Source of the DNA: Haberlea rhodopensis
Lineage: Eukaryota; Streptophyta; Magnoliopsida; Lamiales; Gesneriaceae
Length of the DNA: 64,000 bases
Reading direction: 5' to 3'
NCBI GenBank assembly: GCA_907163345.1
Contig: CAJQUN010000496.1
Span: forward strand, 186,001 to 250,000
Numbering within the stretch: the first letter of the stretch is position 1; every line of letters starts with the position of its first letter. The position numbers and the translations under genes are program-made. Positions 21,139-33,305 of the stretch are shown one piece after another. Below the pieces are notes generated by a model that saw only the letters and a program-made list of their open reading frames with translations, did no database searches and had not been told where the DNA came from.

Positions 21139-22011
21139 CATTGAAGCCAAGTAAAAATAACCACATAAATTCTACAAAAGCACATAAAATCTACATTGAT
21201 CATATAAATACCACGTAGACACATAAATATCATGTAAAACATATAATCAGACGTTAACTCATTCAATACTATGTAGAGTTTAGATACTCTGATAGTAAGC
21301 CACATACCTTGCGTCCTTATATTATTATTCGACTAGGAAATATTTGAATTCTTCTAGAAATTTCTTACACAATATATGTAAACAAAAATGTAACTAAATT
21401 AAGATTTTATTCTATAATTTTGTATTTTCGTAAATTTTCCATGAATATATCACTTACTCAATAAACATATCAAATTCCTAACTTAACGATCCAATTCTTA
21501 ACGTATTAAATATTAAATGACCCTCAATACTTAATTTAACCAAAATATCCCAAAAGTACCTTATAAAAAGAAGCGTTTATATTTGTCAAAAATCATTTTA
21601 ATTCCATACAAAAAAATCATTTAATTATAGATCTTAAACATCGAAACTTAATTTATAAATTACTACGACTCCGATAAAACTCAAACCAATAACTTTAAAA
21701 TTTAAGGAGTGTATATTTTTAGTCATTATATTTCAATTATATTATATAATCATTTAAAGACCTCATACTTATCTAACTAATGTTTCAAACATTTGATATA
21801 CAACATATTCTGAAATTTCAGCAGGACATACCCTCAAACAAGTCGATCTATAACTTTACCGAACCTTAATCGATTTACATGATTCTAGTTTATTTTAAAA
21901 GCTAACTCAAATTGTAACATTTCATATGTTCAAAACATTTTAATATTCATTCATTTACCTTGGGCAAATTAGGTCAAAACCTAATTGATGTGTAAAACAC
22001 AAGTAGCTGTA
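21139..22011. other. AT-rich LTR-like debris, no genes
   Basis: Continuation of 15152-15994 across the copia C insertion. The stretch GGACATACCCTCAAACAAG near 21827, in reverse complement after a TTCAGAATATG-type phrase, looks like chromovirus LTR leader sequence on the minus strand. No termini, TSD or coding region are visible. Confidence 0.35.
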
Positions 22012-22760
22012 TTTATTCTAGTTATGAGTAGCTAAACTTTTATTCTTGGTCGAGGAAGAAAAAATCTTGAAATTTATGATTTTAATGAGATTCATGTTCT
22101 TAATTGTTGGTTTTATTAAGTATCAAGTGTTTTTCTATTCTTTATTGATATGACTGATATTTTGATATGAGATCGACCATCTAATATTTTTGCATACAAT
22201 CTAACGTAAATTAGATATTGAATAATTTATTTTATTAGTCTACAAACAACTAAGATTAACGATTTTCTGCTGTTGGTGTTGTTAAATTCTTAGGGAAAAC
22301 ACTTGACAAGATTAAATATAGACGCGTATATTATATTGTCTAAGCTTTATCATTCTCACTAGTTTTGAAGGCTATCGTTAATATTAATCTTAACTTCTAT
22401 TGTTTTGATTGATTGATCGATAAATGGTTAACTTAGAATGTGTGGGATATTTTAACTATGAATAAGGTGAGATTGTTGAATCACAAATGATAAATATTCA
22501 AATGAAAAAACTGAATCTTTTGTAAGAATCGATGATTGAATTCATAATCCCAATGGTAGAGTAAACTGAAACCAAGATCTTTTTTCATTGTTAGTTTCAT
22601 TCTAGTTAGTTCGTAATAATTTTAGTACTTAATTTCACCAGTTATAATTCACTCACATACCCCATATTTATTGCTTTGATTTTGATTAACACAAAGAACA
22701 CACGTCTTTGTGGGATCGATATCTACTCATACTACTACATAATTGTTATCAATATTGCCA
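22012..22760 (+). repeat. Athila-type LTR fragment (3' part), diverged
   Basis: Starts with TTATGAGTAGCTAAACTTTTATTCTTGG, close in wording to the LTR segment at 43681-43711. It then follows the usual Athila LTR order (GCTGTTGGTGTTGTTAAATTCTTAGG, GATTGAATTCATAATCCC) and ends near GTGGGATCGATATCTACTC. The final ~60 bp and the primer site are absent, so it is truncated on both sides. Confidence 0.6.
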
Positions 22761-23330
22761 TATGTGGATCCGTTATTCCCATCGGTGCCAACTTCATCAT
22801 ACTACGTCCTCCACAATATGAAGCCAAACTTAGAATATTCTCTCATGCCAGTCAATTCAAGACGAGTGTTGTTGGAGCAACAAGCTTAAATGGTCATCAT
22901 CTTTCCAAGCTAGATGGCATACACAACCAAGACCCATATGTTATGTGATATGATACTTACTATGAGCGAAAACCGCTCTTTGATGATTGCTTCTAATGGT
23001 CAAGCCAAAGATTAGAAATCAAGCGTTTTTTTGGGAGACAACTCAAGCATATCCTTTATAATTTAATTTATTTAATTTTCCGTTTGCATTTAATTCTTAT
23101 TATCTCTCGAGTCGATTATTCTACTACTTGAATTCTTCTCTTTCGAGGTACTCAGTTGGAGTAATAAATCCCCATAACAACAGAAGATTATGAGAGCCAC
23201 ATCTCCCTCAACCCTCGTACAAGCATATTGATCAGGGGATTTTTTGTGTCCCTTTTGAATATTTTAAACATTGAGATTGACAGGTAATTTAATGAGGGTG
23301 GCTCGATTGACCTATTTTATTTTACTTTTT
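22761..23330 (+). other. Possible gypsy 3' untranslated remnant
   Basis: Around 23010-23050 the phrase AATCAAGCG...TTGGGAGACAACTCAAGCA resembles the CGCTGCTTGGGAGGCAACCCAAG phrase found after the Athila integrase at 50820. The short frame at 22676-22948 is not recognisable. Otherwise nothing is seen. Confidence 0.3.
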
Positions 23331-24126
23331 AGTTTTTGGGCAAAATGATATAAGATCAAAATAAACAAGATGTACAATGATGAGTAGTACACAAAAACGA
23401 AATTTATGGGTTGTTCGGATCAAATGAAAGAACAAAAGAAAAACGACAATTGATGCAACAAAGGCTGATTTTAAAAAAAAACAACGATATGTAATGAATA
23501 ATGCTAAGGTTTATAAGAATCATGAATAAACAGTTCGTAACCCAAGAAAGTTTTAAAATCAGAGTTGAAAATTATAAGGCTTGAATGCAAGACAATTACT
23601 CATCTTTAACCGAAGCAAGAACCTCGTTATGATGACAAGCACATCGATCCAATATCTATAAAGAGATATGAACCTTGGTATTCGGTTGTGCACGCCATAA
23701 GTAATGAAATTTGTTGATAAGGTCAGAAAGTTGATTTGATGATCAATTTTCGAGAGAAAATCTCACAAGGTATGAAACACTTGAATTTTGGAATGAAAAT
23801 GGCTGTTAATCTAAAAAACAATAATGGGTGCTTATTTAGTAACCTTAACACCTCAAGTTGGCCCTAATTAGTTCAAAATAAGCTAACATGCCACTTTTTA
23901 ACAAGTCCATCAACTAACAACTCGAAAATGCATGAAACGTATTAATTACTAATCCCACAAAGACATGATAGACTATTACAATGTAGCAAATATTAAAAGT
24001 AAAGTTTAAGTAGCCCAATTACAAATAAAGACTAGAAATAGTTCAATTGATTCGCTTTTATTCTTGAACTTGGAATAGATTCAACATTTGAAAATCCTTA
24101 GCCATAATTTGTTTGAATCTGACTGT
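23331..24126. other. AT-rich interval, probably old minus-strand LTR; no genes
   Basis: On the minus strand, downstream of the gypsy-like coding scrap at 24127-24318, the sequence has LTR/leader-like style (TGTCTTTGTGGGATTAG, then long T-rich text), but no matching partner or ends were found. Confidence 0.3.
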
Positions 24127-24318
24127 TCCTTTACTATGGCGTGTAGTACGAAGCTTAGCAATGAGTTGGCCAACCTTTTAGCTCGTGCTCTTATAATTGT
24201 TCAACTTGGAATAAGAGGAATCACGTCGTTGCCAATCTCCTTATTCTTAGTTATGTCTTGTTGATTAGCTTCTTCTTCATCATATACTCGTGGATCTCCA
24301 TCACCACTTCTTTAGACA
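24127..24318 (-). pseudogene. Scrap of gypsy-type polyprotein C-terminus
   Basis: The minus strand reads about GDEDPRVYDEEEANQQDIT and, after a stop, TIIRARAKRLANSLLSFVLH. The pattern (P)ITRARAKRL...L is common at the C-terminus of some plant gypsy gag/pol proteins just before the 3' LTR. Only ~60 residues, with a stop inside. No neighbouring RT or integrase is visible. Function is lost; assignment is from motif memory. Confidence 0.35.
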
Positions 24319-24689
24319 TGTTTCTTAATTGCTTCAGGTTTTATAATCCACTCAGCATGAGCAAAATGCTCGTGTGGCATGCTTGACTTCATAAAATTTT
24401 ATTTTAAATTTGTTCTGTCTTCATTGTCTGAGTACTGGTTTCACCTAAATAACTGGTACAATTTGTATTAAAGTATAAACGAGTTTTATCATTGGTCTAC
24501 TTTTGTACTTATGCATTTTACTTAAGAAAGTCGATGCTCTATTCCATGTATAAATAAGTTGAGATAGTTTTCTATTTCAGAAATAAGCTTCTCATTCTCA
24601 ACATGAAAACTGATCATTTTTTTTATTTAAGCATACTTATATATGCTTCTCATTTTCAGAAGTCACTTGCTATTTTAAAATTTGCATGG

Positions 24690-25960
24690 TTGTGTTAGAA
24701 ACCAAGAGTTGTTTTCTTGATCAAAATCGAATAGTCGAGTATTTGAAATACTGCGGAAAAAACTCGAGCTGATACAACAAATATAAGTGAACTGATTGTC
24801 GTTCCAACAGGGGTAAATAGTTAAGTAAAGCAGTTAAATGCAATAAGTAAATGATACAGAATTTGTTTTAGGAAGTACGAAGGCGTGATCACTCAACTTA
24901 TCACATTCTTCCTTTCCAGTAAGGATTCCATTATAAGATTTGAAGTATACAATCATATTATAAAATCCAATCCAGTTAGGTTAACTCTTATGACTCGAAC
25001 TCGTAGTCACATAATTCCACCAATTGTCACTCTTGTAGCTGAGACTACAACAACTAGTTTGTATAAGTCACAAACTATAATAACTTTACTCTTCTAAACT
25101 TTACAACTAAACAATAAATATAAGAATGAAAGAAATGATTGAGCAATGAATGCTCAATTGGTCAACATTAAGATCCTTTGATAAAGCTTGGAACGAGGTG
25201 CCTTTAATGATCCTTAGTAAGCGGATAAAAACTTGAAGGTGATGAGTGATGAGGCTTGATTCTTTAGACAAATTCTGAGAATTAAATGATCTTGCCATTT
25301 AATGTGGCCCAACTCTTCTTTCACTTGAATCTGAGTCTTCTATAATTCTATTTTTATTGTAACAGTTTGATCTTGATTCCGTACTTCACTTTGATCTTGA
25401 AGGGAATATATTCATCCAATGGATGGGACTACCCTATGGGGCACTGCCCCATGGGGTAGCCAAGAATAAACCACTTTGTAGTTACTTTTTTTGGTGCCCC
25501 ATGGGGTAGCCAAGAATAAACCACTTTGTAGTTACTTTTTTTTCTCCGCAATATTGATCATTAAATGATTTGACATTAAAAGTCTGATGACTTTCTTCTT
25601 AGGCTTCTAAAGGGTAGTTGAACTATCACATCAGAGGTGCCCCATGGGGTAGCCAAGAATAAACCACTTTGTAGTTACTTTTTTTGGTGTTCCATGGGGT
25701 AGCCAAGAATAAACCACTTTGTAGTTACTTCTTTTTCTCCGCAATATTGATCATTAAATGATTTGACATTAAAAGTCTGATGACTTTCTTCTTTGGCTTC
25801 TAAAGGGTAGTTGAACTATCACATCAGATGTCTTCTAGCAAGGTCTCTTTATCTTTGATCTGGGGCCGATGGTTCTGAAGACTGAATGAGACTACAAAGC
25901 AGTCCTCTACTATGAGCTGCTGAACTTATCCTTTCTTGAATCGCTCTTTTTTCAACGGTT
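24690..25960 (-). repeat. Diverged relative of the copia B LTR
   Basis: 24815-24970 tracks 9330-9470 of the copia B LTR (TTAAATGCAATAAGTAAATGATACA, GGAAGTACGAAG, AAGTATACAA), same orientation. Later parts drift and hold an AAB duplication at 25445-25830. No internal region and no clear TG/CA ends; probably a solo or truncated old LTR. Confidence 0.55.
25445..25830. repeat. Two-level tandem duplication (A-A-B) x 2
   Basis: Unit A (~50 bp, GCCCCATGGGGTAGCCAAGA then AATAAACCACTTTGTAGTTAC) occurs at ATGGGG positions 25451, 25501, 25644 and 25694. Unit B (~93 bp, TCCGCAATATTGATCATTAA onward) follows the second and fourth A. The AAB block is therefore repeated with period 193 bp and very few changes. 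CCCCATGGGG at the start of A is a 10-bp palindrome. Confidence 0.9.
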
Positions 25961-26880
25961 CTAGATCATCAGCGGTTCTATACGAAATATACTATCTTAG
26001 CATAGTTAGTTTGACAACAGACATTTGGATGAATTTTAAAATGTTGTTACTTGTCATTGGATCAGAAACAAAATGATGAAAAATGAATTTTATCTTTAGA
26101 CAAATTAGATTATGCACACATGGGGTGTATAATTACAAAATATTTGTAAAACATATGGAATTCAAGATAAATCTTTTCACTCACCCTAGACATCACATCA
26201 AATAACACGTTGCATTACAAGATTTAAAAGTTTTTTTTAAAAAAACCAATGTTTGATGGTGTATTGTTTCATTTAAGATGTATGTGCCATATAATTAATT
26301 TGGTTGTTAAATTTGTTTATAACGATTCCAAATCGTTAAGTATTTAAAAATAGAACTTTGTGTTAGATGGTTACGACATTCAAATTAAGCGTGATTGGAA
26401 ACATGTATGCATCGGTAAGGACCCCCGTGCCCTTAACCCACAATTAGTGCATTAAGCCATACATTTGGTGCATTCAATCACGTGTAAAGGGGAAACTGCA
26501 TGTAAACGTGGCACACAATACCACCTATAAAATTTTCTTGCTTCATCTATTCCATTCCATGCAATATCCGATTTCCAAATTAAGACTATTCAACACATCA
26601 TGCACCTATGTAATACACTAATCACAATCTCAATTCATCTAGCAATTCCCTAGTTGATTGCTCACACATATAATGAAAAGAGAAAGGCCCATGCCTCTTT
26701 ATACAACACATATACACATTATTATTGCTCACACACGAGCATCGAATAAACCTATGTGTACGTAATGTATAAAAAAAAGGCATACAAAATATCCAGCACC
26801 GCATGAGCTCCGGTGTCTCGATCCTGGAATCACCTCCAATTCATAGCTCGATCACAGCTCCAGAGCTACCATTGTACCTG
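25961..26880. other. Interval without recognisable genes
   Basis: AT-rich. A plus-strand CACCTATAAAATTTTC near 26520 is preceded by TCACGTG and ACGTGGCAC motifs and looks like a promoter, but no ORF follows; it may belong to LTR sequence. The right part merges into the gypsy LTR below. Confidence 0.3.
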
Positions 26881-27850
26881 TTTCACCTGCCCCAACAGAG
26901 ACAGCCCCCACACGGGGTGAGCATACCAATACCACCAAACCAATAATCACAATTATATAATTCGGAAATTACAACAATGTAATTGTTAAGAATTTAAATG
27001 ATACTCCCTGGATGGCATCATCCTCATCCGGGATCCCACTGTATTGTCCCTGTTCTCAAAACAACCAAAATCATCAAATTCTAAATATCCAGTTAATCAT
27101 TACACTGATTAACTATATCTCTAATCCAATTCAATATCGAGAGAGGAACTAAATACAGATATTCTAGATATTTAGCCAGAGGTCACATTTCCTCGCCCAC
27201 TCAAAAGAAGTGGCATCACTTACCGATGTTCGCTCCATAGCGACCACCTCCCGACAATTGCTCGCTCCAAAGCGGCACCAAACAATACATAAGACCGACC
27301 AACATCACACACCCAGTCCCGTTTCCATCAACCAATTATTGCAAGACACCATATATTATGTATCGACTACTAACCCTTACCAATCATCTATCTCATGCAC
27401 AACAATTGCAATAACATAATTAAGGTCATGCTCGTACGTTACACGTACCTTATAATTCCGTAGTTCAAGTCCGACTTCGCCTGAGTCCCACGACCCGATG
27501 AATTATGTGCTAACACATAAATAGTTCACAATCAAACACAAGCATGCAACCTTGTGCCCAAGCACGTTCAAAACTTCCAACCCTATCGTCTATCCATGAC
27601 GATACCAAAATAAAAGCCCCCCGGCTAAGCATGCATAATACCCAAAATATTCCATTTTATATGTTTAAAAGATTGCCAAAAACTCAACCGAGAATTTCGT
27701 TTTATAAAACTTTGGCTCCAACCAATCCATTTTAAAAGTATAGCATTCCCATTGGAATGTAGACATTGCCCCGGAAACGGGCCCTTTAAACCTCGATTCC
27801 AAAATCCCGACATTTTCCAAAATTCCAAAAAAAACAACCCAAACAGTGCC

Positions 27851-28061
27851 GCGATCGATCGCCCATCAGGGGCGATCGATCGCGCGAGCACACTGTCCAT
27901 AGCACTGCCATCCGCGATCGATCGCCACACCATGCGATCGATCGCCAAGACCCTCGAGATCGATCGCCTACTTCTCGCGATCGATCGGCGAGACTGTTCA
28001 TCGCCTTCCTAAATCAGTAACATGTCGTGATCGATCGGCGCCAAGCCGCGATCGATCGCGA
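27851..28061. repeat. GCGATCGATCGC palindrome cluster in the chromovirus LTR
   Basis: Eight copies of GCGATCGATCGCC or one-base variants at about 27851, 27871, 27913, 27934, 27956, 27977, 28028 and 28048. The spurious ORFs with repeated AIDR/RSIA words over this block come from it. Confidence 0.9.
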
Positions 28062-28450
28062 CCTGCGGGTTTCCGAAAATTTCGAGCTTCAATGGTTTTT
28101 TTCACACCCAAACTCCAAACCAACACCCCATACAACCTCAACACCTCAAATACAACATTTAAAACCCATAAAAACTTCAAAAACTCAACTTTGGATTTTC
28201 CAACCAAAAATCCCTAATTTCAAAACCCACCAAAAATCTCAACCAAAAACTACAATACTGCTACCAAATCGAAGACAACGGTGAGGGGAAGATGAATACC
28301 TGATTATCTTCGAGAAAACCGGCTCCCGAGCCAAGCTACCAACAATCTTTCTTCCAAGGGAAGAAGAGGGGAAATGGGGGAAGGGCTTGAGCGAAGAGAG
28401 AGGAAAGAGAGGGGAGGGTTCCGTGCCAAATGACGGAATACCGAGTCTAC

Positions 28451-28463
28451 TTCGTATATATAG
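28451..28463 (-). promoter_or_regulatory. TATA box of the chromovirus-like LTR
   Basis: Minus-strand CTATATATACGAA, about 320 bp inside the LTR, followed by CGGTATTCCGTC. Position fits a U3/R boundary. Confidence 0.5.
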
Positions 28464-28781
28464 TACCAAAACTCAAAAATACCAATTCCTCCACAAATAC
28501 ATCACGACTCATTAAAAATTATCTGTTTTCAAAAATCATCTTTCCAACTCTAATTCCATTACCAGCCCCAGTACAAAGTACTCCGGACCCCAAATCCCAC
28601 CGAAGACCAAATTCCAAGGTTATCACCACAATGAGAATGAAATCTTATCCCTTGGATCCAACGACTCCAAAAACAGGATTAAAATCCCCGGGAGTCCCAA
28701 AACCGCAATTAATACACAACCAAAATCCATTAAGGATTATCACTATACCGGGATTAACACCAGTAATTCCCGGACATCACA

Positions 28782-30051
28782 ATTATCCCCCACTAATAAA
28801 ATTTCGTCCCCAAAATTTGCACAGGCGCACTCCACAACCGCTGAGACCACGCAAACCAAACGGATTAACATCGCTGAATCATGAACACATCATGAACGAC
28901 ATACAACCGCGAGGATACCGACCTCGCACCAAAATCTGGAATGGAGTAAACCTCCCAAACCATCGTAAACTCAAGGAAAGACGTCTGCATTCCTGATGCT
29001 AAACATCCCAAAAGCAGCTAGCCAACCCTAACTGCAAAACAATGAATCATTCGTGATTCTAAAATAGATATCGCCTCAATGATATCTCTACGATCTAGCC
29101 CACGATGATAAACATACCTCATTGCCAAGGGAACCATCAGTACACAACAGTGCACCTAACCATAACCGACTTCCGTTTCCAAACCCGTCTCCATCAAAGG
29201 AGTAGTTGCACCACATTGCAACCCGGATCGGGCAATTCATTGCTACCGATCAACACCAAACACACCTCTAAAGATGTTCACATCCGGGTGTTCCAAGAAG
29301 ATCACATCTTGGTTTAAACACACAATCGAGACTCCACAAGGTCTCAAGTTCTTGAAAGGACATGCAAGAACAATTAATTGCATTCCCGCCACACGTGTCA
29401 GCCACGACACTAAACAAATCCGAATCCTGGCCATCCTCGCTTACCCTAGGATTCAATAATCCTAACACAGGGAGGCTATCGAACTAACCAGCAAGAATTA
29501 CCATGGTCCCAAAATACGACAATCCCTCCTCAGGGGAAGTCAACCCGACCTCACAATTATCCCTTAGAATACATCGTGCTATTGAGATTTCCAATCTCAA
29601 GGCGTCCCAAACCCCCCATCAGAGATTCATTCGTCCGAGCATAGTATACTAACCCCGCTCGACAAGAACCAGTACGCTGGCATCCGTATACACACCGGTA
29701 TACATGCCTAAGTACCTAAAATGATGCATACACAATATACCCGGCTAGGGTATCCTCAAATACACCCATGAGCCCCACATACAATTGTCAATCCCCAGTT
29801 ATTCTCACTCAAAGGAGAACGATGATCGACGAACCAACCCCACCCAATGTGATCCCAAAAAATCAACACCACACAACACTCAACGAATCTATTAAAGATT
29901 CCCAATAGGTATACCAATACCTCTTTCCTCACAAGGAAAGTGTCATGCTCCCATGACCCACCAACCTCGAACCACCGTTCGGAAAACATGGATATACCTA
30001 CATCGACATGCATCCCGGAGCCAGTAAACACACAACGGTTCAGAAATTCGC
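28782..30051 (-). other. 3' internal tail of the chromovirus-like element, no coding recognised
   Basis: Begins with the polypurine tract and GGGGACGAAATTT. Beyond that, no frame on either strand shows integrase, chromodomain or RT motifs; the longer open frames (28430-28996 plus, 29756-30067 minus) lack any recognisable domain. It ends abruptly at an Athila LTR fragment at 30052, so the rest of the element is deleted or rearranged. Confidence 0.45.
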
Positions 30052-30211
30052 TAGTTAAGAATTGCAAAACCCCTGAATTTTATTACTTAATTTTGTCTTT
30101 TGTTAACACAAGATGACACACTTCCTTGTGAGATTCGATCCTTACTTACACTGCTACATTAGTATTATATTGTGTGGGGTTAATTTGGGCATACACGATA
30201 AACGTACACCA
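30052..30211 (+). repeat. Truncated 5' LTR of composite D (last 160 bp)
   Basis: Matches 53508-53667 almost word for word (TAGTTAAGAATTGCA...CCTTACTTACACTGCTACAT...CGTACACCA). The left part of the LTR is missing and replaced by chromovirus-like sequence. Confidence 0.85.
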
Positions 30212-30216
30212 AATTT

Positions 30217-30234
30217 TGGCGCCGTTGCCGGGGA
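30217..30234 (+). other. Primer-binding site, tRNA-Asp type (composite D, first)
   Basis: TGGCGCCGTTGCCGGGGA, 5 bases after the LTR end. Confidence 0.95.
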
Positions 30235-30292
30235 AGGCGTTACTTGTGTGTTAACTTTATTTTCATTTCTTTTATGCTCTTCTCGTTTGTTC

Positions 30293-31784
30293 ATGAGTAC
30301 AGACGATCCCTCAGATCAAGAAGAAAACATTCAATATGATCTAGAGATCGAGAGGACACTACATAGGCGAAGAAGAGAAACTCGAAGACAAGAAGAGGAA
30401 GAGAGGAACAGCATGGCCGCGAATCAAAGTCTACGTCAATTGGCCAATCCAGATTTGAACAAATAGCCTATCTGCATTACTTTTCCTGCTCTTGCAACAA
30501 ATGTTAATTTTGAATTAAAACCCGGACTAATACATTTGTTGCCTTCTTTTCATGGACTTGCAGGTGAGGATCCTCACAAGCACTTAATGGAATTTCATGT
30601 GGTTTGCACCACCATGAAACCGACTGTGATTGCCGAGTAGCACATTAAGCTGAGAGCATTTCCCTTCTCCTTAAAGGATGCTGCGAAGGACTGGCTTTCT
30701 ATCTACCACCAGGCTCGATTACCACATGGAATGACTTGAAGAGGGCTTTTCTTGAGAAATACTTTCCAGCATCGAGGGCTGCCAACATATGAAAGGAGAT
30801 CTACAGCATTAGGCAATACACCGGAACGCTTCAAAAAGTTGTGTGCAAGTTGGCCACAACATCAGATAAGTGAACATCTACTCATTCAATACTTTTATGA
30901 AGGTTTGTTGTCTAGTAACATGAATTTGGTAGATGCTGAGAGATGTGGGGCTTTTGTGGATAAGACACCATAGGAGGCGAAAAATTTGATAGCAAACATG
31001 ACAGCCAACTCACAACAATTTGGTAACTTTAGAGCTGATCCAGCTCAAAAGAAACAATGGGAGGTAAATGTATCTAATCTTGAGCAACAACTTATTAGTC
31101 CCACCTCCCTTGTTCGTCAAATGGCAGGAGGAAATTGACAGAATGTGAAGCCATATGGAATTTGTTTGGAGATGAGTCATACCACAGATGCGTGCTCCTC
31201 ACTTCAAGAGGCATCTGCTGAGCAAGTTAATGCATCGGGTGAACTTCCGAGGCAACCACAACACAAATATGACCCCTACTCAAACACCTACAACCCATGA
31301 TGGAGAGACCACCCTAATCTGAGCTATGAACCACAATCGATGAATCATGTTCCACCTCAAGTGCCACAACATCCACCACCCTACAGCCCACCATTTCAGA
31401 GGACACAACAGTTTAATTACCCTTCTACTAGTGATATATTAGAAATATTATTCAAGATCTTGCTCATAATGTTACAAAATTTCAATAGGAAACGAGATCC
31501 AACATTCAAACCCTGAACACTCAATTGGGTAAACTAGCCACCACACTAAATCGTGTGGAAGCTCATGGATCGAACACCCTACCCCTCCAAACAGTGGTGA
31601 ATTCAAGGGAGAATGCAAGTGTAGTCACGCTAGGGAGTGGTAAGGAGTTGGAGATACCGGAGAATACAGAGCCAAACCCGCCCATGAATGATGAGGATAA
31701 GGAATCTGAAGTTGGACACAAAGCCACCGTGGAAAATGAGGTACCAAAAAGTAAGTTTCCTCCCTTGTCTGAGTATAAAGTTCC
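30293..31784 (+). pseudogene. Athila gag, multiple stops (outer part of D)
   Basis: The ATG at 30293 opens MSTDDPSDQEENIQYDLEIE with an Arg/Glu-rich N-terminus, as in Athila gag. Conserved gag phrases follow with stops between them: LAGEDPHKHLMEFHVVCTTM (30558-30618), IKLRAFPFSLKDAAKDWL (~30645), FYEGL (~30895), GICLEMSHTTDACSSLQ (the C-x2-C-x4-H-x4-C finger, ~31157-31208), and a Pro/Gln-rich tail. At least five in-frame stops and a frameshift near 30755 are visible. The frame is cut at 31784 by copia E and resumes at 40057 after the GTTCC duplication. Confidence 0.85.
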
Positions 31785-31871
31785 TGTTGGGATATGCCCT
31801 AAGACAACTCATTAGATGATTGATTTTGGCATACAATGTAATATGATTTTATTAAAGGCAATTCATTATTA

Positions 31872-31925
<54 letters not shown>

Positions 31926-32782
31926 GTCCTTAGAATAATATTGTATTATTCTTAAAGATTACCCCTAGTCAAGTATTATCGTGAATTAGGATAATGATAA
32001 TGCATTGGGACTAGTATGTATTGATTGATGAATTTGTTCATGGATATGAGATATTAAATCAACACATAGGTACATGTTAGAGAACTATGTACTGGATATA
32101 CCCACCATGAGAATGCTACATGGATAGTTATATGAATGTCATAAGCAATTCTCATAGTAATAAGAACGTATGTAATCCTTACGACTTGAGATCACCAGAG
32201 ATCCCAACATAAGGAGTTGTGTATCTTAATATTGTCAAACATTACATGTAACAGGGTAAACTATAAAGACAATCATTGGATACACCACGAATTATGTAGA
32301 GGGATGTTGAGTGATCAAGATAGGATTTGTCCCTCCTATATAACAGGAGAAGTGTTTGGGCCCTTGATCAAGTGAGACTAAAATGCATGGCCATGCTCGA
32401 ATGAGTCGATATGTGATATCGAGTTTATTCGTTTATTCTAGTCTACTATGGGATCAAGAAATAAAAGATTGAACCATATGAGTATGACTATTCCATGACT
32501 CCTGATTAATCTAAATACATAGGACAAAGGGATTAAGTCACATGGTTAATATTATCACAGGCCATAGGTTATGTCGAGTCAATGACATTCTTGTAACTTG
32601 GGTAGCCTTGATGTGTTGCTAGATACCGTTCATTGCTTGTGACATAAAATTAGATTTTATGTCACTGCCAACGTTGCAAGATCCTAACGGGTCGCACAAA
32701 AGATTAAATCGATAAAGGGAGACATAATTCATTGGATGAATTAAGCATATAATAATAATATGTTATTTTATTATGGGCCGAT

Positions 32783-32817
<35 letters not shown>

Positions 32818-33293
32818 AAAGATATATATTTGAATATGCAATACACAGATAAATGATTATTGGGCTTAAAGGGTTTTTGGAAAAACCTATATTATCAATC
32901 GCCTATTATTTATCTATATATACAGCGATGCATATTAGGTTAGAATTAATCGTTAATTCTGAATTACCAAAAGCTTAACCTAAAGCCCATTCGAATAGTT
33001 CGGAGTGGCAGCCGTCACTTTTGTTATTGGTGGCTCGTCCCTTTCCGGTTGAATATCAAGTCTAGCAACTTGTTCTTCAACATCCCTTCATCGATTTGAT
33101 CGTGTGGATACCGTAGAGGGAAAGTTGCAAAAGCTTTGCTCGTGACTCGTGGACGTATTCTTCAGCGATTCTGCATCAAACATGCTTCAAAGATATAATT
33201 CTCTACACCCGATATGAATACTTCGTATAGGTCCATGGTTGGAATCCGAAAATTTTATTCCGCTGCACTACTATGATAGTCATATTCCTAACA
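31785..33293 (+). repeat. 5' LTR of copia E
   Basis: 1509 bp, TGTTGGGATATGCCCTAAGAC...CATATTCCTAACA. Contains a (TA)n run at 31870-31921 and a TA/TG run at 32785-32816. Likely TATA box CTATATATACAG at 32914-32925. Confidence 0.9.
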
Positions 33294-33294
33294 G

Positions 33295-33305
33295 TGGCAT
33301 CAGAG
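33295..33305 (+). other. Primer-binding site of copia E (variant)
   Basis: TGGCATCAGAG, one change from the usual TGGTATCAGAG; one base after the LTR end at 33293. Confidence 0.85.

Larger units (their letters stand above)
26880..28781 (-). repeat. 3' LTR of a minus-strand chromovirus-like gypsy element (left end unresolved)
   Basis: The right end is firm: on the minus strand the LTR starts TGTGATGTCCGGGAATTACT at 28781, right after a polypurine tract AGTGGGGGATAAT (28782-28794) and the phrase TTTGGGGACGAAATTT (about 28800-28815), the usual 3' junction of Tekay/Del-type elements. TATA (minus CTATATATACGAA) is at 28451-28463. A GATCGATC palindrome cluster lies at 27851-28061, downstream of the TATA box and so in transcribed sequence. 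The left end could not be placed; the true span may begin anywhere from 26400 to 26900. Confidence 0.65.

Noticed and set aside
26500..26570. Host gene promoter (ACGTGGCAC plus TATAAAA)
   Set aside because: No ORF or exon follows within several hundred bases and the area is LTR-like.
27752..28284. ORFs with repeated AIDR and RSIA words
   Set aside because: Translations of the GATCGATC palindrome cluster.
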